64,000 bases of DNA from Nautilus pompilius (taxonomy: Eukaryota > Mollusca > Cephalopoda > Nautilida > Nautilidae): the NCBI GenBank assembly GCA_018389105.1, contig JACATO010000095.1:1857501-1921500 (forward strand). Direction: 5' to 3'. Shown here one piece after another: positions 26,700-38,524 of the stretch; positions within the stretch are counted from its first letter, which is position 1; each line of letters starts with the position of its first letter. The notes beneath the pieces are model-generated. The model ran no database searches, was not told where the DNA came from, and worked only from the letters and a program-made list of their open reading frames with translations. Both the position numbers and the translations under genes were made by a program.

Positions 26700-27401
26700 C
26701 AGTATACTCCGTAAATAACGGCACCCTCAGGGAATCGTAGATGCTGTTATATGGAGTGCCCATATAAGTAAGGTATAAGGGAGGTGTAAATAAGCATAAT
26801 GTAAAACGGACGTGTATGTGCTGCCAGTTTAATCAAGATATTAAAATGCATTTACATCACATTGCGTACGGAAAATACGCATAAGTAAAATATAATCCAC
26901 TTTTAAGAAATACGCACAACATATGGAACATACACATGAATAAAACATAATTATATTTTAAAAATGTATGCACATCATGTTACATATGTGTAAAAAAAAC
27001 ATAATTATGCACTACACAATAGTGTTTACTTCTCTTCTGTTACTTTCTCCTCTTCTGGCATTTTTGTTTCAAATGCTGCATCAGGAGAACAATCAATGAA
27101 CCAACATTGTACTCACACATCAAAACATTCCTGCTTACAACTTTTTCTAATTTCTTGACTATTTCAATTTTATTAACAATCTTAAGTGTAGTATTCCTTC
27201 GTTTTTTCCAGTACTTACTTTGTCAAATTTAGGAGCCATTATTGATGGGTACAAAAGTTATCTTATGATAAAAGATGCGAGAAATGAGCTTTGTGCACTT
27301 CCAAGATGGTGACTATAAACAAACTTAAGTTGGTTGCCATGACTGCTGCCAGAGCTGTGACGTGCCATTAGATAGAGTGCTGCTATATCCAGAGTTTACT
27401 G
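26700..27401 (-). mobile_element. Internally deleted pogo/Tigger-type DNA transposon, 702 bp
   Basis: The left end reads CAGTATACTCCGTAAATAAC. The right end, read on the minus strand, reads CAGTAAACTCTGGATATAGC. Both are bounded by the dinucleotide TA (26698-26699 and 27402-27403), the Tc1/mariner/pogo target duplication. Minus-strand translation near 27240 gives MAPKFDKVSTGKNEG followed by a frame-shifted helix-turn-helix region (KIEIVKKLEK-like, then a C-E-Y-N-V-G motif). This is the N-terminal psq-type DNA-binding domain typical of Tigger proteins. A few acidic C-terminal codons follow directly before a stop, so the DDE catalytic domain is missing. It is probably a non-autonomous deletion derivative, antisense to the host gene. 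Confidence 0.82.
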
Positions 27402-27404
27402 TAC

Positions 27405-27692
27405 AAGTCACCTGGGTGTGTCAGGTTGTCTTTTTTGTGTAGTGGTAACTACATTTTTACAGCAGTGTAACCTGGTGTCGAGGAATAGCCAAGAAGGACC
27501 AGGCAACTTGCTACCTACCCTCGACAGACACCCAGAAGATCCCACCAGAAATCTTTATTTTTAGATATTGGAGGAAAACCATGCTAAGGAGGTATGGCAA
27601 ATTGAGTTTGTCTTGACTGGGATTTGAATTCAGGTCTTCAACCATGGCAACACATTAGTATGTTACTTGTTCAACTCCATGCTGCCCTTTTT
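27405..27692 (-). repeat. tRNA-derived SINE copy (minus strand)
   Basis: On the minus strand the segment starts near 27692 with a tRNA-like head. A B-box-like motif (GAATTCAAATCCC, about 27619-27633) is followed by a tail containing TCAATTTGCCATACCTCC. Two other segments (about 5.3 and 47.8 kb) share the head, the B box and the start of this tail. The 3' limit is uncertain; it may abut the pogo element that ends at 27401. Confidence 0.6.
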
Positions 27693-30600
27693 GATTTGAT
27701 ACTTATTCATAGTCACTTATTTTATATCTCACATCTTGCTGTGTATGTTTGGATGTTTTTCTTGATAAATCAAAAATGAAATAATTAAAAATAAACTTTC
27801 CTCCTTTGTTTTATAAGGAGTTCTCAACTCACATATAGTTTCTATATTCCTGTTTGGTTCCAAATTTTACTTACCTTTTTTCAGTTTAATTATTGCAAGG
27901 AGGCAGCCACCATGACCTTTACAAGTATGCTTGTCAGTCTGATTTTTTAAACTTTTCTTTTTATTTACTTATTGACTTGTTTTCTTTGAGTCAGACCACA
28001 ATTTTTATAGGTCTTTATTAAATAGCTCATTACTTTCATTGCAAAAACAAAAGATACTTGACATAATTTTCTTTTAAAAGCAAACTTTCAAGAGTCAATT
28101 AAATACTTCTCTCACCATGACTACAGCTGTGTCAGGGTTATTTTTTGGTGCTGGCTATGACATGACAGAAGTTATTTATTACTATAGTCTCACCTTAAAG
28201 TAGCAGACAGTGGCTTTTAATCTTCATTAACAATCAGTTTATCATACTTGAAACCATCAGTAATGGTGTATTTAATATTATTTCATCGTAATTCCATAAT
28301 AAGCTTTTAACATTTGAAAATAATTTGTTTAGTACTTCACCTCACCCATTTTCTGATGTGGCTAATATTCCAAGTATAAATTTATATATATTTCATCTTT
28401 TTATCTCCTGATAAAGTACCACAATTCTTACTAATAGTCTGTTTGTTATAGGCTTTTATTGTCATATAAAAGTAAAATTACTTTAACTTTTCATCAGGCC
28501 CAGTAGTTTAATGAAAAGAAAATGAATTAATATGAAAAGCACTAATGGCTAACTGGAAATAATTTTTTTAAAAAGAAAATAATTTTGAATTGATTTGTTT
28601 GATTTGTGTGCGTGTGTGTCTGTCTGTCTGTCTCTCTCTCTCTCCCTCTCTCTCTCTCACTCACAAACACACACACACACACAATGTGTTGTACGGAGGG
28701 CCTTTATCATTTTATTAATCTTTAGGCTAAAATTATTATGCAACTACTTTTATTTCATTATTATATTTTAATTAATCTGTTTATAATGCAAAAAATGCAT
28801 CAGTAGATTAATGCTAAATATCGGGAAAGACCTCGAAAAGATTTTATTTAATGTGAGAATTAAGGATAGTATTTGGACAGCCATAAGTGTCAAAGTATTA
28901 CTGTAGCTGTATAATAGAAAGAAAAAAAACACTGATTAGTAATAGAATATAAAATGTATGAATAAATTACTAGGCGGTTGTTAATATTCTAGTTTTAACC
29001 AGTTTAAATGGGGAACTAGACTAAGCATTTTCTTTTTCCTGAGGTTTTGTTTAAGTAATGACATGATGGCTTTGTGCTTGTTTGTATTAACTAAAATGAA
29101 ACCACATCTCTTAATAATTAAAGGTTGAATGAGTATTTTAACAAATCTAGCTTCTTTTTTTTTTGCTAAACAAATTTTGCCATTGTACAGTTGGTGTTTC
29201 TGTAGAAAAGCATCAGTTCTTTTGATAAGATTAACATGGTGTTTATATATTTTAACTTATTTGATGTAGTAGTAATAATTACTCAAATGAAATTTAAAAG
29301 AAGATACAGTAGATAACAGTTCAAACCTTTTCTGTTATCTCCAATAACTTGGAGCATATGAAATAAATTGAATTTGCAGTTGGTTGCTTTGATTCTTCAG
29401 CAGAATGGCTCATGTTTAAGGTTAAACGCTGCCTAGAGACATACTCCTGGATAAATGCTGGCTTGTTGACAGCATTACTATGATAAAAGTTCATAAGTAA
29501 CATTAGCATTTTTTACTCTTTATCTTATCACTAAGAAACTGGCAACCTTAATATTTGTCAAGTCAACGGTCTGGAAGAGAACTTCACTGTTAGTACTTCA
29601 GAATAGTCCAGCTTCAGCAGCTAACACAGAAATAGGCTCATGTAATCTAAAAAGCAATTTTCTTCCTGTATCTTGTTAACAATAAACAGTGGTCTAGCAA
29701 GTGTTTTAATGTATGCTTAGCTGCAAGAAGTAACTTCATTATTATTTTATTATCTGATAGTATGTCTCACACTAGTCAATACTTTCTCTATGTAGATGTA
29801 TGGAAAAAACAAAACAAAACAAAAACAGACTTAGAAATATATATATATTTGGTTCATTAACTTTTTTCTTTCTCTCTTAGTTGCATCTACTCTCTAGTTT
29901 CACCTGGTTGGTTGTACAGTTATGGCATGACTGCACTTAACAAATTAGTCTTGAGTGCTTGTCACTTTGTGGTCATGAGTACATTTTAAAAATTAGCATT
30001 TTTTTTATCTCCTTTATCTGAAGATGGTGACTGAGCAGTGATGTTGGAGAAGATCCAAATTACTGTGTAGCCATGCAGCTGTCAATTACTTAATGGAAAT
30101 TCTTGGAGTCGAGTCAGTGGACCACATCAGCCAGTGTATACTGGGGTGACTCGTTGCAAATTTTAATGGCATTCTTGCCTATTATTTAAATAGGAACAAT
30201 ACAGATTATTGTAATAATTAGCCAAGTGCATCATTTTCCTCTCATCCACATCTGCATATGTACAATTTTTTTTTTTTAGTTTGGAGAAACCTGGTGGTCT
30301 TTTTCTTTGCATGTTATATTAAGCAATTTCTATTTGAGTACTATGAAAAAGAGCGCATGCGCTATTATACGAAGGTAAGTATTATGCAAAGATTGGTAAG
30401 AGCAGTACATTTTGTAGAGAAACATATTGTTTGGTGAATGTACCAGGATGAATAAGTATATCCACATATTTGGCTAAATATCAAAAAAAAAAATTATCCA
30501 TTAAGTATCACTATTTAAAAAAAAAATGTTGGTATTTAGGGGCCAGTGTTTAAGTAAAAGTGGAATAATTTTTGAGAGAAGTGCATATTATTCATGATCA

Positions 30601-31199
30601 GTTATTATACAGGTGTATACCTTTTAACACTACATAGATAATTTTTTTATTTAGAGGTTGGCATTAAAAGGTGTTTGATACAAGATGTGTATTATTTATA
30701 GATGTTCATCCTATAGATGTGATTTGGCAGCCAGTATTGTGAACTCATCAATAAAATCATTCATCTAGCATAACGGAGGATATCTTGATTAAAAGTTTCT
30801 TGTATGACAAAAGTTTAAAAAATGAACTTTTTTTTTTTTACATGCATTGATTTTAATTGTCATATGCTTGTATATTTGTAATTATTTGATTACAAGATAT
30901 TTATGGGTTTGTCCACAATTATGAGCTTCAGTGTACAAGGCAGAATCTTCTGTTGATTGTATGGGGGGATATGATACTTTTAAAATTTTCTACAATAAGA
31001 GTAGACTTGCACAAATGAATTTAATTAGTACAATAAAAAATTGGTTTTAATAATCAACATTTCACAGAATGAATTTTTTTTTTAATCTTGCAAATTATAG
31101 CATTCTGTAAACAATAGTGGTCATTTCAGATTGCTTCTTCTTAATGATTATAGCATCAAGTAATTGGCATTACATTATATAGCTAATATTTGTTTTCAG
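27693..31199 (+). other. Intron 2, 3' part
   Basis: AT-rich intronic DNA with a compound microsatellite at 28605-28683. It ends with tgttttcag, the acceptor of the Ig3 exon. I found no other coding or mobile sequence; the minus-strand open frame around 29321-29509 shows no recognisable protein. Confidence 0.6.
28605..28683. repeat. Compound microsatellite (TG)n(TCTG)n(CT)n(CA)n
   Basis: Runs of TG, TCTG, CT and CA follow one another in about 80 bp, partly self-complementary (TG at one end, CA at the other). Confidence 0.95.
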
Positions 31200-31493
31200 T
31201 TCCTCCAGGAGCTCCTGAGGTTACTGGATATACTGAAGGACAGACAGTGCGCACTGGAGACACTTTGCAGCTGGTCTGCACTTCAAGAGGAGGCAACCCA
31301 TTGGCACATGTTGTTTGGTTTAAGAATGATCACGAAGTGGACTTCTCATATGTTACCAGTCAGAACAAGGCTGAGAATGAGATGGCAATTAATCCAGTCC
31401 AGGACACAGATAATGATGCTATTTACAGATGCGAAGTGTCCAATGTTGTCACACCATCTCCGCTCACAGCTTCTTTTAAACTGACTGTCCTTT
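31200..31493 (+). CDS. Nephrin-like gene, exon encoding Ig domain 3
   Basis: The two opening bases complete an Ile codon with the last base of the previous exon, then the exon reads PPGAPEVTGYTEGQTVRTGD. It has 97 full codons and ends one base before gtaagt. The Ig core is intact: first Cys in LQLVCTSRGGNPLAHVVWF, Trp in VVWFKND, and second Cys in the D-x-A-x-Y-x-C form of NDAIYRCEVSN. It closes with SFKLTVL. The combination CxSRGGNP...WxKN matches Ig3 of the Sns/Hibris/nephrin family closely. A second open frame overlapping this exon (31164-31484) is a shadow: it lacks Ig features. Confidence 0.93.
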
Positions 31494-33129
31494 GTAAGTA
31501 TCATAGGAAGAAAGAGGGGGGGAAAAATACAAGCTATCTTTCACAAAAATTTGTATCAGGAAACTTTTTCTTAGAATTCACTTGATATACAATGACTTTT
31601 TTGATATTGTGAAAATAATAATAGAAATTAATTTTCTTATGTACAACTCATGTAATTACATGGATTCTTTGTTGAATTCTCCTCTACATTATCCACCATT
31701 TGGTGACAAAGCAACAGATACAACTGTTTAGCTCATCCCTATGCACTCATAACCTTCGCAGTTGCAGAGATTACAATACAAGAGCATGTTGTTTGCCTGG
31801 ATGGTCTAATCTTTTCACTACCAGGGGCTGGATAAAAAATAGAGATCACATGGGGCCAACCTGTGAACTATAACTTTTGAATTATAAAGTATTCTGTGAA
31901 TTCAGGAATTAAGAGACTCAAGAAATTTCATTAATTTTTTATTGTAAGTAGGCACTAACAGGACATTTTTTTCAAGTAACATTATGAGAAAGTACATAAG
32001 AATGCAAAGTTTTGAATTAAATCTTTTATTTGAGAGAGATGGGTATGCTAGGAAATAGTGACATACATTCATTTTTGACATGGTATAATATCAAAAGAAA
32101 AATTAACATAGGTTTCAACTTAAAGAAGCAGGATATTCATATTAAATATGTGCAATGTGAAAAATTTGAAATCTTTGTCTCAGCAAACCAAAAATATATG
32201 CTGCTTTAAAGGTAGACTTTTCTTGCACTAAATCTTCAACATCCACAAATCTTTGCAGTGTCCAGGCAGAGGCAGGATTCCAGAGTGACATTTTCAATTT
32301 TGCTACAATTTTTTTTAGATTTTTTTCTTTTCATAATGGAAAATCAACTTTCACAAAGGTAGGTGCTTCCAAACACGAAACATATCTTCAGAGTAAAATC
32401 CTTGAAGTTTAGAAAATGATCCTATGGAACAAGTTTTCAGATTTTTTTTTTTGTATATTTCATTCTTCTCGGAAAGAAAGTAAGAATCATTTTGCAGTTC
32501 ATACAGGTGTCCCTGATCTGAAGATCTGGTACTAGCTGCTTACTCCTTGTCTGAGATACTTAATATTTTATCTGAGAAGGTGCACTTTTGAAATTGGTTG
32601 GTGTTACTTATTTTCTCTTTTTTAAGAAATGCAAGATCTCCTTTTAAAGAGAAAATAAATGCTAAAGACACTTTCCTTCACTCAGGCACCGTACTTCTAA
32701 ATCGAGAGGCAAATCCCCATATTCAGTAACATAGGCAATTGCAGAAGGGGGCAAAATGACAAAATTGTTTGCAGAATAAATTACAAGAGGGGTGCAAATT
32801 GAGAAAATGATATCAGGTGTGGGGAACATGTCTAGCAATGGAAGCATACTAACATCAAAGAATAAAAAGATACTTTCATTTTTTCCTATCAAAGGTATTT
32901 GATTTTGATCAATAATTTTTTTTTTTACTTAGAAACATTTCTTGTAATTCATTTGGAATTTTTAAAAAATTTAATTTATTTTTTCAATGTTAGTATGCTT
33001 CCTTTGCTATTATGCTACCACATCAGAGGTCACAATAATGAAACAAACAAAAAAATACACATTTTTATTCAATACAAATTGAAACATCTTTTTCCTTGTT
33101 CATATTTATCTATTACCTTTTGAATAAAT
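31494..33129 (+). other. Intron 3, 5' part
   Basis: AT-rich intron following the donor gtaagt. A CAGGGGCTGG sequence near 31827 resembles a hAT terminus and could be the left end of the ZMYM1-like element to its right, but I could not find a matching right end. No other feature is seen. Confidence 0.45.
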
Positions 33130-34830
33130 TCATGCTTGTTGACTGTAACTTTTGCTTTATGAACTCATCGTACAAAGTCCAGAAAAACAATCATCTGCTA
33201 TTGTTAGTCTCAGCAGATGTTTTCTTTCTGCTGTGCAGGTTGTTACTGGTAATGTTAGTGCAATATGAATTGCTTGATGAATGGAAGGGAATAGATCATT
33301 GTACTTTAAAATCTAAATGAATGCATTTTTTTAATTTTCTGACACATTGTTCCCATTTTTGGACCACATCTTTAGCCTGGTGATAGCTCAGCTGCCAAGT
33401 TTTTAATTTCGTACACTTAATTTATTTTTTACAATTTGGTTTTGAATTATTCACTTCCAAGGTGCATCATTTATAGGATAAAGGCAAAAAAGACAGAAAT
33501 TTGTTTATTTTCTGCAGCTTACTGCCTCTTTAGTGAGGAAATGATTGAATCCAAATATGGTATAAACAATGTTTGACAAAAATATTCCTCCATAATTGGG
33601 CCACAAACATTAGATTGAAATATCTGCTGCCTGCTTCATCTGAGAACAGATAATTCAGTATTCAATTTCTTTGACAGCTGGTGAACTTTAGCGAAATGTT
33701 TGTTGAATTGTTCTTTTTCTTTCTGTCAGTGTTCAAAATATGCACTTATAAAATCTTGGACATGATCATACACTTTTATGATATCAAGTTTAACAGCTTG
33801 GAGAACTTGTTTTACAGATTATAACATTGCTGAATAGCTATAAATTACAGTCAGACAAAAAATAAACAGCATGGTGATTGAAGCAGGTGCATCTTGTGTT
33901 TTATCTGAAGCTGTAGTTGTCAGTATGCTTAACTGATCAAAAATGCATTCAGAGTTGTCAGAAAAAATTCTAATATTTTTGTGTTTTGCAGTTCAACATG
34001 TTTCAGAAGATAGTAGTGACACTTTTAGGAGAAGGCATTTTTTATGTGTACTATCACAGAAAAATTTCATGATAGCTTTGATTGTACCAATTATATTGCA
34101 TTTCTCAAGTGCACAATTCAAGTCATTTACAACCAGATTGAGTTTATGAGCAGCACAATGAACAAACACAGCTTTTGGATAGTTATGTTTTATTGTAGCT
34201 TGCACAACCCTTTCCTTTTTTGCCATCATAGAGCACCCATCATATCTTTGGTCATGTAGGTTTTCTAGATTCAAGTCAAACTTTGTACACTAATCAGTGA
34301 TAGTTTTGGCAGTGGAAACTCTTCTCAGATAATATTTTCATTGGTCATTGTGTTGATGAAACATACACCAAGTGACGATTGATCGTTTCCAAATATGTAT
34401 TTTCATCAGCAATTATTGGTGGTTGTGTGGAATTGTTTGCCAAAGAAACTATTTCTTCCCTGATAGTTTCTTCTCAGAGACTGACTAGTTAATTTTCTGT
34501 GCAGACACATGCATAGTGAGTATTAGCTGGAGCATTTACAAATGGTTTGATAGTCTCATCTCATGATTCAATATGAAAATTAAACAGGATTTGAACATTT
34601 CCAGTTTTGGTTCCTTTTTCATGTAAAGCAATATCATCTGTACAGCAAAATAGAATGGTCTACAATACTGAATATAATACTTTCTGATTCTGTTCAATGT
34701 CTCACTTCAAAACTATGTTCGGTTGATCTCCCCCCTACTGTTCATTTCTGATTTTTTCTGATGGCCAATTAGTTGCATCTACCTGTGCATTCTGTGCCAA
34801 GCGGTAGAAATATGATTCCTCTCACTTTCA
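33130..34830 (-). pseudogene. hAT-superfamily transposase pseudogene, ZMYM1-like
   Basis: Minus-strand translation, read across several frameshifts and stops, gives the order of a ZMYM1-type hAT transposase. Around 34270-33990: a piece with NLHDQRYDGCSMMA, then VHCAAHKLNLVVND and the IGTIKAIMKFFC segment. Around 33840-33550: QVLQAVKLDIIKVYD, then GPIMEEYFCQTLFIPYLDSI. Around 33310-33140: the C-terminal dimerisation core FPSIHQAIHIALTLPVTTCT followed by AERKHLLRL. Upstream of 34300 the degraded N-terminal part continues in shifting frames (for example RPFYFAVQMILLYMKKEPKL near 34650-34600). The protein is thoroughly broken and lies antisense to the host gene. I could not pair terminal repeats. 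Confidence 0.75.
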
Positions 34831-35573
34831 TGAAAGTCTATATACATTGTAAAAGGTGCTGTGATGAAGGTTCCCTGTGTTCCACAATGAACTGGCTGTG
34901 GGATAATTGTATGATATTTACAGATTGCTTCTTTTAGGTGTTGAGAAAAACTAAGCTATGGTGAATATTGATTTATGCTTGCCTGACAGAAACTCTGTGC
35001 TCTTTTTATGTCCTTTTTGAAATGATAATTCTCAAGAGACAATTCACTTTTTACAAGCAGGCTGTGTTTGTCCATTATTTTTATAGACAAATTGATATGC
35101 AATCAAATATCTGGATTATCATCGGAATGATTGGTCTGGACCAGAGATAGTACAGCTTTGTCCTTAAGGTCTTGCTGCCTTTTTGCTTCTTTCTCTGGTG
35201 TTTCTAATTTCTACTTTGCTAGAAAATTTCCTGATATGCATTTTTGAAAAATTAGGATTAACAAAATACGAATGTTAACCTACTTAATTGGGTCACTCAG
35301 CTATTGGGTGGGGATTTCTTTGTCAACTTTTATAGCCTAGTGGGATCTGAAAGTTGCTTCTAGCATTTAGTTCGATTAACTAACTAGAAGTGCTGCTAGG
35401 GTCACTACCTAATCAAATATAGTTATACTAATCAATTGGGGACTTTTTCATTTATTAATTAGTCTATCATCTCATTTCTCAAAACTAGATAGAAAGACAG
35501 ATAGTTTAGCTACTTACTTGACTTTGAATTGGGTAAAAAATATTGCCATCATTACACTATCACCATCAAATTT
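34831..35573 (-). other. Degraded region, possibly N-terminal part of the ZMYM1-like hAT element
   Basis: Low-complexity AT-rich sequence with short open pieces on the minus strand. It sits between the recognisable ZMYM1-like transposase and the 109-codon open frame at 35574-35903. I cannot assign the pieces with confidence. Confidence 0.3.
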
Positions 35574-35903
35574 TCAAAGTGGGGCATCCCCCCTCTTTTT
35601 TTTTCTTTCTTGCAAATGTCCATGTTCATCACCTAAGTTCTTGATAAATGTCATACCTTTTCTATTTCTCAGCTTTAGTCTTCTCAAATGCTGTTGACAA
35701 GTTTGTTTAACACTAGACATTGCACCACTCATTTTTACATATTTTTCGGAGCTTCCTGGTGTATAAAACAGTGTAACATAAGACATGTAACACTCTTCTA
35801 TTTTAGCAAACCACCTATTCCAGAAAGACTTTTGGCTAGTTTCAGGCAGACCTAGTAGTTTGTACTTTTGCAGGTTTTGTAGATATGCTTTTTTTGTCTC
35901 CAA
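35574..35903 (-). other. Unrecognised 109-codon open frame, protein-like
   Basis: A minus-strand open frame with a balanced, protein-like composition: it contains SQKSFWNRWFAKIEECYMSY, then TLFYTPGSSEKYVKMSG, then KQTCQQHLRRLKLRNRKG. It ends in a lysine-rich stretch and RGDAPL. Upstream, another frame adds a related-looking Lys/Glu/Leu-rich lead (ENRVLLSLLEKKL), implying a frameshift near 35905. I do not recognise the family. Its position just 5' of the ZMYM1-like transposase on the same strand makes an N-terminal piece of that element, or of another repeat, the likeliest explanation. Confidence 0.35.
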
Positions 35904-35966
35904 AGTTTTTTTTCAAGTAATGAGAGCAATACACGATTTTCTTCTTTACTTTTCATACTTTGTATC

Positions 35967-35968
<2 letters not shown>

Positions 35969-36001
<33 letters not shown>
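35969..36001. repeat. (TG)16 microsatellite
   Basis: An uninterrupted TG run of about 33 bp in intron 3. Confidence 0.97.
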
Positions 36002-36002
<1 letters not shown>

Positions 36003-36261
36003 GTTTTTGTTGTGCCAACATATTAACTTACCTTGACAACAGCTAGTGTTTGGAAACAAACAAGGCATTGTGATGGTTCATTAAATTCTGTAAACTGGTA
36101 ATTATCTTCCCACTTACATTGGAATACTGTTCTCTGCAACATCATCTCATTTTTTTTCTTTTATTAAGATTAATTGTATTTGTGCTTTACTTGTATAAGT
36201 ATAAACCTACAGTAAAAAGTATGGAATTTATTGCATATATTCATAAAGAAAACTACCTGTA

Positions 36262-37587
36262 TGTGGTCTGTCGAAAAAAAGTATCCAACTTTATTTTTTC
36301 CCGTGGGAAGCAAGGAAGTTAGGGAGAAAAAAGTGTGCATAGTGGAGCCGCATGCCTTCATGCACACGCATGGTTTTTGGCGAGCTTGCTGGATGCATCA
36401 GTTGCTGTCAGGCAGCCAGCGTGTGAGGTGCTGTACTATTTACTCGTCGCATTTTCATTTTGCCCGTGATGATGGAACGTGTGGAGCAATGATCTTGCAT
36501 CAAGTTTTGCCAAAAGCTTGGAGATACCCAAGTGGAAACAATTCACAAAATTCAACAGGCTTTTGGTGACAATGCCATGGGTGTTACCAAAATAAAAGAA
36601 TGGTACAACAGGTTCAAAGATGGCCGCACATCGGTGGAGAGTGACCAGCGTCCCAGGAGGCCGTCAACAAGCTGCAATGCAGTTGTTATCGAGAAAGTGC
36701 AGACCTTGATAATGGAGAATTGTCGTTTGAAGGTGTGGGAAATTGGTGACAAGGTTGGGATCAGTAAAGATTCTGCACATGCCATTTTAAAGGAGGATTT
36801 GGGCTTGCGCAGAGTGGCAACGAAATTTGTGCCCAAGCTGCTTTCTCAGGAACAACAACAACTTCGTCTTGAGGTTGTGCAGATCTTACTGGATACTGCC
36901 AACAGGGATTCTAAGTTCCATAATACCGTGATAACTGGAGATGAGACGTGGGTATACGGGTATGACCTGGAAACCAAAGCTCAGTCATCACACTGGAAGC
37001 ACCCAACGTTGCCAAGACCCAAAAAAACACGTCAGGTCTGGAGCAAAGTCAAGGTGATACTAACTGTTTTCTTCAACTACCGAGGTGTTATGCATCACAA
37101 ATACGCACCAGACGGACGAACAGTTACAAAGGAGTACTATCAGGAAGTTCTCCAACATCTTCGTGATACAGTTCGGTGCAAGAAACCGGATCTGAGGGCC
37201 TTCGCAAAATTGGCAGCTGCATCATGACAATGCCCCAGCTCATTCATCACAGCTGATCCAAGGTTTCTTGGCAAAGAAAGGCATTTCGCTCATTCGCCAG
37301 GCTCCCTACTCTCCAGACATGGCTCCTTCTGACTTCTGGTTGCTCCCAAAAATGAAGATGCCACTGAAAGGCTTCCTCTTTGAGAGCTGAGAGGACATCA
37401 TGCAGAATGCAACGGCAGAGCTGAGAGCCATTCCAGAAGCATTTGAGATGTGATTTGAACAGTGGAAGGATCGCTGGGCTAAGTGTGTGGAGGCACCTAC
37501 TTCGAAGGGGATTAGCAATTGAACCCCACCAAGTACGTAATTTTTCTTGTCCCAACCTAAGGTCAGATACTTTTTTGACAGACCTCG
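36262..37587 (+). mobile_element. mariner transposon, 1326 bp, with TIRs and TA duplication
   Basis: The left end begins TGTGGTCTGTCGAAAAAAAG. The right end read on the minus strand begins CGAGGTCTGTCAAAAAAGTA. Both are flanked by TA (36260-36261 and 37588-37589). Element length and termini are standard for mariner. It contains one transposase reading frame on the + strand, with breaks. This is the only strand-assigned element in the window that lies in the same direction as the host gene. Confidence 0.95.
36469..37522 (+). pseudogene. mariner transposase (DD34D), inactivated
   Basis: The likely start is ATG 36469 (or the next codon), giving MMERVEQ and then a premature TGA at 36490. The frame continues with an N-terminal helix-turn-helix region (IHKIQQAFGDNAMGVTKIKE, then WYNRFKDGR). 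A second HTH follows around the KVGISKDSAHAILKEDLG segment. The first catalytic Asp (ITGDETWVYGYD) is at 36940-36942. A one-base insertion near 37194 shifts the frame. In the new frame the second Asp (HHDNAPAH) is at 37226-37228 and the third (SPDMAPSDF) at 37331-37333, with exactly 34 residues between them: the mariner DD34D signature. Two more TGA stops (37388 and 37451) precede the natural stop at 37520-37522. All three catalytic residues survive although the frame is broken, so decay looks moderate. Confidence 0.93.
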
Positions 37588-38524
37588 TATGTGCAAGATA
37601 TCAGGTAAACTCATGTGGCATGAATCAAATTGGGAGTATACCTTAAAATTTTTTCTGTACCTTTTGGATATAATAATACTGACACGTCAACAATTTGGGA
37701 GAGCCACATTTAAAACAATGGATTGGTTTCAGGCTTTTTGGATCATCTAAAAACACTAAAACAAAAATTGCATTTAATGTAGGCATATGGAAAGAAAAAT
37801 TACAAAAGGAATTTGTGAGAGGTAACATCTATATCAGAGTGTACAAAATGTAATGATCAACTGGAAATGAAAATTGGGTTAGCATTTCAAATGATAAGCA
37901 TATTACTGTCTTCATGGTTTCATGTCAAATGCAGCAGGAGCAAAAACAAAATTGTGGGGCCTGCCAGAACATCCATGTGATTACAAGTTTCACCTATTTA
38001 CTGGTGAGAATAAAAAAAAATTATCTTTGTTGTAATATTGCATTGTGTTCCTTTAGTTGGATAATGATGTGTGTCATGTTCTAGATCATCAGGGTTGAAC
38101 TTTAACATTTTTTCACAACTTGATGCAATATAAGAAACTTTTTGAAAGAAGTAAATATGCTGTTATAATATTCATACTTAAACTAATTGAAGATAGTAGT
38201 AGTTTTAATATGAATTTCTGTAAAAGCTATATATATATATATAATTATCAAAAGAATTTTACTCATTTTGTCAGTGATGCATGAAAAATTAATGCAACAT
38301 ATGCAATTCATAGAGTAAACTGTCGTGGAAACATTCAGTCTCTCTGGGAAGAGAGGTAAAAAAGATAAAATGATAATGAAACAAAATCAACTACACCTTG
38401 TTTTACACAGTTTTATCACTGGATCTAACTAACTTTGCTTAGTCACTTTTTGGTAACCCTGTAGACTATTGTAGAATTGTTATTCTAGCTCCTATTTCTT
38501 TACATCCTATTTTGTCGCTTTTGG
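37588..38524 (+). other. Intron 3 spacer
   Basis: AT-rich DNA between the mariner and the pogo-type remnant, with a short TA repeat near 38229-38242. No gene or repeat family is recognised. Confidence 0.5.

Noticed and set aside
31164-31484. 106-codon + strand frame overlapping the Ig3 exon
   Set aside because: It is a shadow of the Ig3 exon in another frame; the Ig frame has matching splice phase and family motifs.
37247-37614. Minus-strand frames of 102 codons inside the mariner
   Set aside because: They are shadows of the + strand mariner transposase C-terminus.
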